Positions 7,771 to 16,586 of a DNA stretch of 50,832 nt are shown one piece after another; position 1 is the stretch's first letter; every line of letters begins with the position of its first letter. The stretch comes from DASZJY01 sp036260255 (lineage in GTDB: Bacteria; Actinomycetota; Acidimicrobiia; Acidimicrobiales; AC-14). The stretch is taken from contig DATAAF010000042.1 in NCBI GenBank assembly GCA_036260255.1, positions 1 to 50,832 on the forward strand, read 5' to 3'. The notes under the pieces are model-generated. The model saw only the letters and a list, made by a program, of their open reading frames with translations. It made no database searches and was not told where the DNA came from. The position numbers were made by a program, and so were the translations under genes.

Positions 7771-9198
7771 CTACCGCCTCCCCCGGCCGCGCGGTGGCTG
7801 TTGCGGGAGCGAGAACTCCTGGGTCTGCGGGTTGAGGTGGTCGAGGATCACCGCGCCGACCGTCTCCCTCACGGCGAGCAGGAAGACGTTGAGACCCCTC
7901 GTGATGTCGCTCTCGTAGACGAAGTGGTTGTACCAGTACGAGGACCACGCCCCTCCGAGCTGGCAACCCGGCGGCGGGCTGCAGAACGGCCCGGGGCCGA
8001 GCGACGGCGGGTCGGACCACGCCAGCGCCACGGGGGCGGCGGGGTTGGTGAAGTCGGTCGCCCACGTGCCGGCCTGGTAGTGACCGCCGACGACGACGTA
8101 CCGGCCGCGCACCGGCACGATGTTGTAGTTGTGGATCGTGCAGTTCTCGTCCGCGCCCTGAGGCCGGGGAAGGACCCACTGCCCGAGCTTCGCCCCCGTG
8201 CTGGCGTCGTAGAAGAAGAGGCTCTTGTCCACGGGGGGATCGGTCGCTTCGCATTCCGCTTCGGATCCGCCGCCGGGCTCCCACCCGGCCACCAGGACCC
8301 TGCCGTCCCACGTGAAGGCGGCCGAGTGCCACCGTCCGTTGGTGCCCGCCTGGCCGACCCCTGGCTCCGAGACGGTGAACAGGAGCTCGGGGTCCAGGAC
8401 GCTTCCGCCCGGCGTGGCGTTGGCGCCGATGTCCCAGACGTTGATGGCATCGGCGCTGGCGCACGCCGCCTTGTTCACCGTGCCGAGGATGACGCCGGCG
8501 TCGTGGCAGCCGGTACGGATGTCCGTGACCGGCCCGGCGAGCGGCTCGCGGCGCGCCACGCTGGCGTTCCCCGGCGCGGCCAGGGGGACGCTGATGACGT
8601 CCATGAAGTCCCCGGCCGGGTCGTCGTTGGGGCGGGTGCCGTCGACGCAGCCCGCGCTGCTTGAGTTGTTGCTGTAGACGACGAGGCTCCCGTCGACGAT
8701 CCCGCCGACGGTCAGTGTGTGGGACCCGCACTCCAGCACGACGGCGCCGACCAGGACGGGGTCGGCCGGGTTGGCGACGTCGAAGACGTGCACGCCCTCG
8801 AACCCCGCGGGCACCGGTTGGCCGTCGCAGACGCGCCCGGCGGGGGCCGGCGAGTTCCACGCCCGGACGAGGATGTTCTCCCACACGACGATGTCGCCCT
8901 GGTCGCCGTTGCAGCGCTGGTGTGACAGCTCGACGGGGTTGTCGGGACGGGTGATGTCGACGATGCGGAACCCGTCGTAGTTGCCGTGATACGCCAGCCG
9001 CCCCCAGAAGGCGAGGTCGGAGTTGATGTGGCGCACCGGCGCGGGGTCGGTGAACGACGCCGGGTGGGCGCTGTGCCCCCAAGCCCGGAGGTTCGAAGTG
9101 TGCGGTCGGGTGGCGTGCTCCGCGGTGGCCGGCGCCGAGCCGGCGAGGACGGCTGCGACCAGCGCGGCCAGTAGCGCGACGGGAACCCGTGCCCTCAT
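7771..9198 (-). CDS. Secreted LVIVD-repeat beta-propeller protein
   Basis: A 475-residue exported protein with a clear signal peptide, MRARVPVALLAALVAAVLAGSAPATA. The body has repeats of the LVIVD type, for example GFRIVDITRPDNPVEL, GVHVFDVANPADPVLVG and WATDFTNPAAPVALAW, which are predicted blades of a beta-propeller. At least ten cysteines are scattered through the exported part, consistent with disulfides. LVIVD proteins are surface or secreted, with mostly unknown function. The start at 9198 is supported by an AGGAGG Shine-Dalgarno 6-7 nt upstream. It is divergent from the VanW gene across 192 bp. Confidence 0.83.
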   Translation of the reverse strand: MRARVPVALLAALVAAVLAGSAPATAEHATRPHTSNLRAWGHSAHPASFTDPAPVRHINSDLAFWGRLAYHGNYDGFRIVDITRPDNPVELSHQRCNGDQGDIVVWENILVRAWNSPAPAGRVCDGQPVPAGFEGVHVFDVANPADPVLVGAVVLECGSHTLTVGGIVDGSLVVYSNNSSSAGCVDGTRPNDDPAGDFMDVISVPLAAPGNASVARREPLAGPVTDIRTGCHDAGVILGTVNKAACASADAINVWDIGANATPGGSVLDPELLFTVSEPGVGQAGTNGRWHSAAFTWDGRVLVAGWEPGGGSEAECEATDPPVDKSLFFYDASTGAKLGQWVLPRPQGADENCTIHNYNIVPVRGRYVVVGGHYQAGTWATDFTNPAAPVALAWSDPPSLGPGPFCSPPPGCQLGGAWSSYWYNHFVYESDITRGLNVFLLAVRETVGAVILDHLNPQTQEFSLPQQPPRGRGRR

Positions 9199-9378
9199 CA
9201 GAACCCTCCTGCGTGCCGGACGATCGATCCCGAACGAGAGCACCGAGCTTGGCCGGCACCAAGAGTGATGAGTAAGCCGCCGCCTGCACGAGGACGGTGT
9301 CCCGGTTCGGAAGACGAGCGTCCCTCCACTCCGCCGGCCGTGTCAAGCGCCTTTGCCCCTGCACCTGCATCGGGGCGC

Positions 9379-9384
9379 CAGACT
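9379..9384 (+). promoter_or_regulatory. Leaderless -10 element of the VanW gene
   Basis: CAGACT ends 6 nt before the ATG at 9391. The same CAGACTGG element sits at 32482 before another gene. GGGAG in the spacer could also serve as a ribosome site. Confidence 0.35.
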
Positions 9385-9390
9385 GGGAGC

Positions 9391-11052
9391 ATGCCGCCGC
9401 GTAGGCCCTCGCCCCGGCTCCGGCGCGTCGCCGTCCTCGTCGTCGGGACGTTGGCCGGGCTGGTCGTGCTGGTCGCCGCCGCCTGGGCGCTCGACGAGCG
9501 GTCCCACAGGGGGCGGGTCGTGCGCGACGTCGCGCTGGCGGGACGGGCCGTGGGCGGCATGACCCGGGCCGAGCTGACCGCGTTCGTCGACGAGCTGGCC
9601 GGGCGCTACGACCGGGCGGTGATCGAGGTGCAGGCGCCCGACGGCGGCTTCGGCGCCCGCGCCGACGAGCTCGGCGTGGCCGTCGACCGGGCACGGACGG
9701 TGGACGAGGTGATGGTCGTCGGCCGCCAGGGATCGGTGCCCGCCCGGGTGTGGGGATGGGCCCGCCACCTGGTGAAGGGCGACCGCCGCGCCCGCACCGT
9801 CCTGCAGCTCGACCAGGCCGCCGTGACACGGGTCGTCGCCGAGCGCGACCCCGCCCGGGTCCTCCCCACCGAGCCGTCGATCGCCGAGCGCGACGGTCGG
9901 CTGGTTGGCGTCGAAGGAAAGCCCGGCACCCAGATCGACCCCGTCGCTCTGGGCGCCAGCCTCTCGGGCGCCGATCTCAGCCGCGAGCCGGTGGTGGTGA
10001 CCGTCGGGCGCGCTCCCCTGCCGCCGCGCTTCTCCCTGCAGGACGCCGAGCGCCTGGCCGGCGACGCCGAGGCACTGGCCAACGACGGGTTCAAGCTCAA
10101 GGCCGGCCCCCAGGAAGTCGCCGTGCCCGCCCCGATCTTCCGCCACTGGGTGAAGGCGGTTCCCGCCGAGGACGGGCTCCGGCTGGCCCCCGACACCGCT
10201 CCCATCGGCGCCGACCTGGCCAAGCTCTTCCCCAGGCCGGTGGTGCCTCCCACCGACGCCGGCTTCGCGGTGAACGGCGCGACCGTGGTCGTGACGCCGG
10301 CCAAGAGTGGGTCGGGCTGCTGCGGCCCGGGAGCGGTCGACCTCATCGCCGAGGCGATCACCGACCCGGCCCGCCGACCCCCCACCCTGCCGTTGCGGGA
10401 GATCCCCGCCCGCCGGAACGAGGCAGCAGTCCGCCGACTCGGCATCGTCGAGCGCGTCGCCACGTTCACGACCAGCCACGCCGGCGGCGAGCCTCGTGTC
10501 CGGAACATCCACCGCATGGCCGACATGGTGCGCGGCACCGTCATCGAACCGGGCCAGACGTTCTCGATCAACAACACGGTGGGCGCCCGCACGCGCGGCA
10601 AGGGTTTCGTCGAGGCCCCGATCATCGGCCCCGGGATGCGCTTCACCCACGAGGTCGGGGGCGGGGTCTCGCAGTTCGCCACGACCTTGTTCAACGCCGC
10701 CTTCTTCGCCGGCCTGGAGATCCCCGAGTACCAGATGCACGGCCTGTACATCTCCCGCTACCCCTTCGGCCGGGAGGCCACCTTGTCGTACCCCCGCCCC
10801 GACCTCAAGGTGCGCAACAACAGCCCCTACGGCGTGCTGCTCTGGCCCACCTACACGGGGTCGTCGATCACCGTCAGCCTGTACTCGACCCGCTGGGTCG
10901 AGGAGGTCACCCAGTCGAACCAGACGACCACCGACCAGGGGCCGTGCAAGGTGGTCACCACCGAGCGCACCCGCCGCTGGCTCGACGGCCGCTCCGCCGT
11001 CGACCGCTTCACCGGCCGCTACTCGCCGGCCGAGGGCGTGGAGTGCCGTTGA
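9391..11052 (+). CDS. VanW-family protein with YoaR-like domain
   Basis: A 553-residue membrane-anchored cell-wall protein. A basic N-terminus and one helix (VAVLVVGTLAGLVVLVAAAW) anchor it. The middle is YoaR-like and putatively peptidoglycan-binding, beginning RVVRDVALAGRAVGGMTRAE. The VanW domain spans about 366-500 and contains VIEPGQTFSINNTVG and FTHEVGGGVSQFATTLFNA. VanW proteins occur beside vancomycin-resistance genes but also widely elsewhere; their biochemical role is unclear. ATG 9391 is preferred over an upstream TTG frame because it places the basic residues directly before the helix. The stop overlaps the start of the next gene. Confidence 0.88.
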   Translation: MPPRRPSPRLRRVAVLVVGTLAGLVVLVAAAWALDERSHRGRVVRDVALAGRAVGGMTRAELTAFVDELAGRYDRAVIEVQAPDGGFGARADELGVAVDRARTVDEVMVVGRQGSVPARVWGWARHLVKGDRRARTVLQLDQAAVTRVVAERDPARVLPTEPSIAERDGRLVGVEGKPGTQIDPVALGASLSGADLSREPVVVTVGRAPLPPRFSLQDAERLAGDAEALANDGFKLKAGPQEVAVPAPIFRHWVKAVPAEDGLRLAPDTAPIGADLAKLFPRPVVPPTDAGFAVNGATVVVTPAKSGSGCCGPGAVDLIAEAITDPARRPPTLPLREIPARRNEAAVRRLGIVERVATFTTSHAGGEPRVRNIHRMADMVRGTVIEPGQTFSINNTVGARTRGKGFVEAPIIGPGMRFTHEVGGGVSQFATTLFNAAFFAGLEIPEYQMHGLYISRYPFGREATLSYPRPDLKVRNNSPYGVLLWPTYTGSSITVSLYSTRWVEEVTQSNQTTTDQGPCKVVTTERTRRWLDGRSAVDRFTGRYSPAEGVECR

Positions 11053-12275
11053 GCCAGCGCGCCGTCGACGTGGACGTGGTCGTCGTCGGCGGGGGGCCGG
11101 CGGGGGCCGCCGCCGCCGCCGCCCTCGCCCGGGCGGGGCGCCGGGTCATGGTCGTGGACAAAGCACGCTTCCCCCGCGACAAGTGCTGCGGCGACGGGCT
11201 CACGGTCGCCGCCCTCCGTGAGCTCGAGGACCTCGGCGTCGCCGTCCCGTCGCTGGGCTCCTGGCAGCCGGTCGAGGACGCCTGGCTCCGCTCCCCGTCG
11301 GGCCACACCGTGCGCCTGCCCCTGCCCCGCGGCCGGGGCGTGTTCGCCGCCGTCGTGCGCCGGTACGAGCTGGACGCCGCCGTCCTCGATACCGCCCGGG
11401 CGGCGGGCGCCGAGGTCTGTGACGGTCACGCCCTCACCGCCGCCACCCTCACCGGCGACGGGCTGGATCTCGCGGTCGAAGGACTGGGCACCGTCCGGGC
11501 GCGCTACGCGGTTGGCGCCGACGGCACCTGGTCGCCGTTGCGGCACGCCCTGGGCGCCAACGTCCCCGGCTACCTGGGCGACTGGCACGCCTTCCGGCAG
11601 TACTTCGTCGACGTGGGGCCGGCCGCCTCCGACCTCTGGGTGTGGTTCGAGCCCGACCTCTTGCCCGGCTACGCCTGGTCGTTCCCACTCCCGGGGGGGC
11701 GGGCCAACGTGGGCTTCGGGATCCAGCGCGACGGGGGCATCGCCGTGCGGGAGATGAAGCACCTCTGGCCCGATCTGCTCGCCCGGCCGCAGCTGCGCGA
11801 GGTGCTGGGCGACCGGGCCCACCCCGAGGGGCCGCACCGGGCGTGGCCCATCCCTGCTCGTGTCGGCCGGGTGCCCCTGGTCGCCGGCGGCGGCCGGGCC
11901 CTCTTCGTAGGCGACGCGGCCGCGGCCACCGACCCCCTTACCGGCGAAGGGATCGCCCAGGCCCTCCTCACCGGACGGCTGGCCGCCCTGGCGATCGGCG
12001 CCGCCGGCCCCGACCGTCCCGAGTTGGCCGCCGAGCGGTACGAGGCGGCCGTTGCCGACGCCCTCTTCGCCGACCACCGGCTGGCCACCGTGCTGAGCCG
12101 GGCCCTCGCCCATCGCAAGGGCGCCCGCACCGCCATCCGCGCCGCCGGGGCGACGGGCTGGACCCGCCGCAACTTCGCCCGCTGGCTGTTCGAGGACTAT
12201 CCCCGTGCCCTTCTGGCCACCCCTCGCCGCTGGCACCGTGGGATGTTCGGCGGTCCTGGCGCGTACTACACCTGA
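11049..12275 (+). CDS. Geranylgeranyl-reductase-family FAD oxidoreductase
   Basis: A 408-residue flavoprotein of the geranylgeranyl reductase family. VVVVGGGPAGAAAAAALA near residue 8 is the FAD Rossmann loop. DKCCGDGL follows the substrate-side helix, GADGTWSPLR is the family mid-motif, and FVGDAAAATDPLTGEGI is the second FAD site. Members reduce isoprenoid chains (for example menaquinone or archaeal-type lipids) or hydroxylate aromatics; the substrate here is unknown. The TTG at 11049 overlaps the VanW stop (TTGA) with GGAG 5 nt upstream; a GTG at 11043 is the alternative. Coupling to VanW hints at an envelope-lipid context. Confidence 0.85.
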   Translation: MSQRAVDVDVVVVGGGPAGAAAAAALARAGRRVMVVDKARFPRDKCCGDGLTVAALRELEDLGVAVPSLGSWQPVEDAWLRSPSGHTVRLPLPRGRGVFAAVVRRYELDAAVLDTARAAGAEVCDGHALTAATLTGDGLDLAVEGLGTVRARYAVGADGTWSPLRHALGANVPGYLGDWHAFRQYFVDVGPAASDLWVWFEPDLLPGYAWSFPLPGGRANVGFGIQRDGGIAVREMKHLWPDLLARPQLREVLGDRAHPEGPHRAWPIPARVGRVPLVAGGGRALFVGDAAAATDPLTGEGIAQALLTGRLAALAIGAAGPDRPELAAERYEAAVADALFADHRLATVLSRALAHRKGARTAIRAAGATGWTRRNFARWLFEDYPRALLATPRRWHRGMFGGPGAYYT

Positions 12276-12302
12276 CGCCCCTGGCCCTCGCGCATTGGGT
12301 CA

Positions 12303-12329
12303 GGAAAGCGGCCGGAACGGCCACTTTCC
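12303..12329. terminator. Hairpin downstream of the reductase gene
   Basis: GGAAAGCGGCC and GGCCACTTTCC form 11-nt arms with one mismatch around a 5-nt loop (GGAAC), 27 nt after the stop at 12275. No T-run follows, so termination is only suggested. Confidence 0.4.
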
Positions 12330-12420
12330 CGCGAGCGGAGTGAACGGACGTTGCATTCGGCCCGGCGGCGGCATGGGCAGGTAAACGCCTCACCCGCTCG
12401 CAACAACGAAGGACTCACAC

Positions 12421-13269
12421 ATGCGACCGATCGTCCTCCCCCTCGCGGTGGCCGGCCTCTTCGGCCTGGCCAGCTGCGGTGGCGGACCCAGCAAGAGCAG
12501 CTTCCTCGCCGAGGCCGACGACACGTGCGGGGCCGCCAACGCGCCGGTCGCGTCCCTCCAGGCGCCGACCAGCTTTCCCGAGCTCTCAGCAGGCGCGGCC
12601 AAGCTGGCGGCGGCGACCGACGAGCAGGTGCCCCGGCTCCGGAGCCTCGACCGCCCGAGCGACGACGACGAGCCGGACGCGGTCTTCGCCGCCTTGAACG
12701 GCGTGGCCACCGCCGCCAAGTCGTTGCAGGCGGCCGCCGATACGAAGGACGACCGGGCCACCGCCACCGCCGCCAACGAGCTGTCGAAGAACGCCCGGGA
12801 GGCGGGGAGCCGGGCCCGCGCCTACGGGTTCACGACCTGCGGCAGCGCCACCGAGGCGCCTGCCAACTCGGTGTTCGAGGGGGCCAGGAAGGTCGTCGGG
12901 GCCGGCTTCGTGCTGCAGGCGGAGACGCTCTGCCGCCAGGCCAGCGAGGCCATCGAAGCGCTGCCCGAGGTCACCAGCCTGGCCGGCCTCGTCCGGTTCC
13001 TCGACAAGGAGATCCCGATCCTCGTCGACCTGGTCGCCCGGATCGAGGCCCTCGTGCCGCCACCCGGGAAGGAGGCCGAGGTCGCCGCCTTCCTCGACGC
13101 CGAGCGGAAGGTCATCGAGAAGGACAAGGAGATGCGCAGCGCAGCGCAGGCGCGTAACGAGGCGCTGACCGCCGAGCTCGACGAAGAGGACGCCAGGCTG
13201 GTCACCGCCGCCAACCACCGGGCCGACGAGCTGGGGATGGACGACTGCGGGACCAACTCCGCCTTTTGA
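12421..13269 (+). CDS. Lipoprotein with an internally duplicated helical domain
   Basis: A 282-residue predicted lipoprotein. MRPIVLPLAVAGLFGLASCG has a lipobox with Cys19. The mature part looks like two copies of an all-helical domain of about 110-120 residues. Each begins F-L-x-E-A or F-V-L-Q-A-E-x-L-C and ends in a short C-G motif. Cysteines fall at 36 and 140 in copy one and at 171 and 276 in copy two, so the spacings are 104 and 105. The two copies are otherwise diverged. I do not recognise the family. It is probably anchored on the outer face of the membrane. It stands alone between an upstream hairpin and the DUF72 gene. Confidence 0.75.
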   Translation: MRPIVLPLAVAGLFGLASCGGGPSKSSFLAEADDTCGAANAPVASLQAPTSFPELSAGAAKLAAATDEQVPRLRSLDRPSDDDEPDAVFAALNGVATAAKSLQAAADTKDDRATATAANELSKNAREAGSRARAYGFTTCGSATEAPANSVFEGARKVVGAGFVLQAETLCRQASEAIEALPEVTSLAGLVRFLDKEIPILVDLVARIEALVPPPGKEAEVAAFLDAERKVIEKDKEMRSAAQARNEALTAELDEEDARLVTAANHRADELGMDDCGTNSAF

Positions 13270-13284
13270 CCCGGGCCGCGCCGG

Positions 13285-13290
13285 TAGGGT
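13285..13290 (+). promoter_or_regulatory. Leaderless -10 element of the DUF72 gene
   Basis: TAGGGT ends exactly 6 nt before the ATG at 13297, and no Shine-Dalgarno is present. The transcript would start at or next to the start codon. Confidence 0.5.
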
Positions 13291-13296
13291 CGGCCC

Positions 13297-14301
13297 ATGG
13301 CCGACACGGTCGACGGCGTGCTGGCACCGGCGCTCGATCTCGGCGGTTGCCGGGTGCTGGTCGGCACCTGCTCGTGGACGGACAGCACGCTGGTCAAGGA
13401 GACCGACTGGTACCCGCGCCGCTCGATGACCGCCGCCCAGCGCCTGGCCTACTACGCCAGCCGCTTCCCGCTGGTCGAGGTGGACAGCACCTACTACTTC
13501 CCCCCGACGCCGGAGCTCGCCGGGTCCTGGGTCGAGCGAACGCCCGACGGGTTCACCATGAACGTCAAGGCCTGGTCGCTTCTCACCGGGCATCCCACCT
13601 TCCCGGACTCGCTCTGGCCCGACCTCCGCGAGGAGGTCGCCCCGGAGCATCGCGACAAGCGGCGCCTGTACGTCAAGCACCTCTCGCCCGACGCCGTGGA
13701 CGAGTGCTGGGAGCGGTTCCGCCACTCCCTCATGCCCCTGCACTCCTCGGGCAAGCTCGGCGCCGTCCTCCTGCAGTACCCCCACTGGTTCGGGCCCAAG
13801 GAGGCCAACCGCGACCAGCTCCGGGAGGCCGCCCGTCGTTTGGGCGACTTCCAGCTGTGCGTGGAGTTCCGCAACGGCCTGTGGCTGGAGGGCGGCGAGT
13901 GCGAGACGACCTTCGAGCTGCTCGAGTCGCTGGGCCTGACGTTCGTGTGCGTCGACGAGCCCGCCGGCTTCCCGTCGTCGGTGCCGCCGGTCGTGGCCGC
14001 CACCGCCGACCTCGCGGTCGTGCGGTTCCACGGTCGGAACGCCGAGACGTGGGAGCGCACGGTGCCCAGCGCGGCCGAGCGGTTCAGGTACCTCTACCGC
14101 ACCGAGGAGCTCGAGGAGTGGGTGCCCAAGGTGCACGAGCTGGCCGCCTCCGCCCGGGAGGTCCACCTGCTCATGAACAACTGCTACCGGGACTACGCGG
14201 TGGACAACGCCGACGAGCTGGCCGCCCTGCTCCGGGCCAAGGGTGCGGAGCCCGTCGACGAGGGCGTGACGACAACCGCCCAGCAGACGCTCGACCTCTG
14301 A
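13297..14301 (+). CDS. DUF72 (YecE-like) family protein
   Basis: A 334-residue DUF72 protein, predicted TIM-barrel. The N-terminal segment VLVGTCSWTDSTLVKETDWYP and YASRFPLVEVDSTYY is the family hallmark, followed by FTMNVKAWSLLTGHP. VRFHGRNAETWE and LLMNNCYRDYAVDNA near the C-terminus are also typical. The biochemical activity of the family is unestablished. No signal peptide is seen, so it is cytoplasmic. It begins 28 bp after the lipoprotein stop but has its own leaderless promoter element. Confidence 0.9.
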   Translation: MADTVDGVLAPALDLGGCRVLVGTCSWTDSTLVKETDWYPRRSMTAAQRLAYYASRFPLVEVDSTYYFPPTPELAGSWVERTPDGFTMNVKAWSLLTGHPTFPDSLWPDLREEVAPEHRDKRRLYVKHLSPDAVDECWERFRHSLMPLHSSGKLGAVLLQYPHWFGPKEANRDQLREAARRLGDFQLCVEFRNGLWLEGGECETTFELLESLGLTFVCVDEPAGFPSSVPPVVAATADLAVVRFHGRNAETWERTVPSAAERFRYLYRTEELEEWVPKVHELAASAREVHLLMNNCYRDYAVDNADELAALLRAKGAEPVDEGVTTTAQQTLDL

Positions 14302-14407
14302 CCACCGCAACCTCTCCGGAAGCGCAGCCGATGACCCTATGGCGCGCCCGCGTCCTCACGTGGCGGGCAGCATGCATCGGTGACGTGGACAGGAGATAGG
14401 AACGCCA

Positions 14408-16573
14408 ATGGCCTCGGACGATCGCAGCTCGTTGTGGCGCCGCCTCCGCTGGGGGCCCATCGCCGCCGCAACGGTGGTGGCCCTCCTGGTCATCGGGCTC
14501 GTGCCTCCCCTGCGGGGGCTGGCGGCCAACATCGCCAGCAAGGTCATCCTCTTCGTCGCCTCCCCGCTGGCGCCCTCGACGGGAGGCTTCGACGACCTGC
14601 CCGAGGCCAGCCGGGTCCTCGCCGCCGACGGCTCCGAGCTCGGTGTGCTCGGGGTCGAGCAGCGGGAGCCCGTCCGGCTCTCGTCGCTCCCGCCCCACGT
14701 CGTCCACGCGGTGCTGGCCGCCGAGGACGCCAACTTCTACGACCACAGCGGGGTCGACCCCGCGGCCGTCCTCCGGGCCGTCTTCAACACCGCCAAGGGC
14801 GACACCCAGGGAGGCAGCACCATCACCCAGCAGCTGGCCAAGCTCAACTACACGGGGTCTCAGCGCACGGTCATGCGCAAGCTCAGGGAGGTGCTCTACG
14901 CCGCCCGGCTCGAGCAGCGGTACTCCAAGGATGAGCTGCTCGAGCGCTACCTGAACCAGGTGTACTTCGGCGACAACGCCTACGGCATCCGGCTGGCGGC
15001 CGAGAGGTTCTTCGCCACGTCCCCCGAACGCCTCGGTCCCGCGCAGGCCGCCACCCTGGCGGGCAAGATCCAGTCGCCCAGCGCCCTCGACCCGTACAAG
15101 GACCCGGCCGCCGTGCAGGCCCGCCGGAACCAGGTCCTGCGCAACATGGCCGAGCACGGCTGGCTGTCGGTGGCCGACCTGGCGGCGGCGGAGGTCGAGC
15201 CGCTGCGGCCCGCCCCCCGCACGGCGGGCGCCACCGCGCCGGCCGGCCGGGCGCCACACTTCGTCGCCTACGTCGGGCGCGAGGCCGCCGGCCTCGACGA
15301 GCTAGGGGGCATCGACGCCAACCGCCAGAAGCTGGTCCTGACGGGCGGTTACACCATACGGACGACCTTCGACCCGAAGGCCTTCGACGAGGCCGTCGCC
15401 GCGGCCAAGGCGACCCTCGGCGCCGCCGGCGACCCCACGACCGCCGTCGCGTCGGTCCAACCGGGCGACGGGGCGATCCGCGTGCTCTTCGGCGGCCTCG
15501 ACCCCACCCTCGAGTTCGACCCCGCCACGCAGGGACGGCGCCAGCCCGGCTCGTCCTTCAAGCCCTTCGTCTACCTGGCCATGCTCAGGGCGGGGATCGA
15601 CCCCCGGACGACGTTCGACGCCGGCTCTCCCAAGACGGTCGACTGCGCCGGCGGCCCGTGGACGGTCAGGAACTACGAGGGGCGAGGAGGCGGCGCGACG
15701 ACGGTCGACGACGCCATGGTGCGCTCGATCAACACCGTCTTCGCCCAGGTCATGGCCAGGGTGGGCCCGGCCCCGACGCAGCAGGCGGCCGAGGATGCGG
15801 GCGTCAGCCGGGAGGCGGTGGACCCGCCAGAGTGCGCGATGGCGCTCGGTGGCCTGCGCCACGGCGTCAGCCCCCTCGAGATGGCCGCCAGCTTCGCCAC
15901 CTTCGCGGCCCGAGGCGTCTACGCCCCTCCGTACGCCATCACCCGCATCGACGACCGCGAGGGCAAGCTCGTCTACCAGCACTCGCCCACCACCCACCGC
16001 GGCGCCGAGGAGAAGGAGGCGGGTGTCCTCAACGCCGTGCTCCAAAGGGTCGTGCGGGAGGGCACCGGCACGGCCGCCGCCATCGGTCGCCCCCTCGCCG
16101 GGAAGACGGGGACCACTGAGAACAACGGCAACGCCTGGTTCGTGGGCTACGTCCCGCAGCTGTCGACCGCAGTGTGGGTCGGTCGGCCCGAGGGTGACAT
16201 TCCCATGACCAACGTCCACGGCGTCGCCGTCACCGGAGGCAGCTACCCCGCTCGGATCTTCGCCCGGTACATGCGCGCCGCGCTGGCCGGGGTCCCGGTG
16301 CAGGACCTCTACACCGCGTCGCCCGACGACCTGGGCCTGCGAGGAGCACCGGAGAGCGTCGTTCCGGACGGCACCGTCGGGAGCACCGTCACCCGCCCCT
16401 CGCCCGACGGCCTTCCGCTACCGGACGCTCCGAGCAGCCCTCCGGTCAGCTTCGAGCCCCCGGCGCTGCTTCCAGAGCCGCCGACGCCTCCCGTACCCCC
16501 TGTCCCCACGACAAGGGCCCCCCGCCCGACGACCACCGTCCCCCGCCCGACGACGACGATCGCTTCGCCCTGA
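14408..16573 (+). CDS. Class A penicillin-binding protein (transglycosylase/transpeptidase)
   Basis: A 721-residue bifunctional peptidoglycan synthase. One N-terminal anchor helix (about 18-38) is followed by a GT51 domain with EDANFYDHSG (catalytic Glu near 106), GGSTITQQLAK near 135 and RKLREVLYAARLEQRYSKDE. The transpeptidase domain has the SSFK catalytic Ser-x2-Lys near 382, SIN near 440 and KTGT near 566. The C-terminus, from about 675, is a Pro/Thr-rich tail without PASTA domains. All catalytic motifs are present. It polymerises lipid II and cross-links stem peptides at the outer membrane face. The ATG has AGGAGAT upstream. Confidence 0.95.
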   Translation: MASDDRSSLWRRLRWGPIAAATVVALLVIGLVPPLRGLAANIASKVILFVASPLAPSTGGFDDLPEASRVLAADGSELGVLGVEQREPVRLSSLPPHVVHAVLAAEDANFYDHSGVDPAAVLRAVFNTAKGDTQGGSTITQQLAKLNYTGSQRTVMRKLREVLYAARLEQRYSKDELLERYLNQVYFGDNAYGIRLAAERFFATSPERLGPAQAATLAGKIQSPSALDPYKDPAAVQARRNQVLRNMAEHGWLSVADLAAAEVEPLRPAPRTAGATAPAGRAPHFVAYVGREAAGLDELGGIDANRQKLVLTGGYTIRTTFDPKAFDEAVAAAKATLGAAGDPTTAVASVQPGDGAIRVLFGGLDPTLEFDPATQGRRQPGSSFKPFVYLAMLRAGIDPRTTFDAGSPKTVDCAGGPWTVRNYEGRGGGATTVDDAMVRSINTVFAQVMARVGPAPTQQAAEDAGVSREAVDPPECAMALGGLRHGVSPLEMAASFATFAARGVYAPPYAITRIDDREGKLVYQHSPTTHRGAEEKEAGVLNAVLQRVVREGTGTAAAIGRPLAGKTGTTENNGNAWFVGYVPQLSTAVWVGRPEGDIPMTNVHGVAVTGGSYPARIFARYMRAALAGVPVQDLYTASPDDLGLRGAPESVVPDGTVGSTVTRPSPDGLPLPDAPSSPPVSFEPPALLPEPPTPPVPPVPTTRAPRPTTTVPRPTTTIASP

Positions 16574-16586
16574 GGGGCGACCAGGG

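Noticed and set aside
6971..9829. 952-codon minus-strand frame covering gmd, the LVIVD gene and the VanW start
   Set aside because: Low-complexity Arg/Ala/Gly composition, out of frame with gmd and the LVIVD protein, which have unambiguous motifs.
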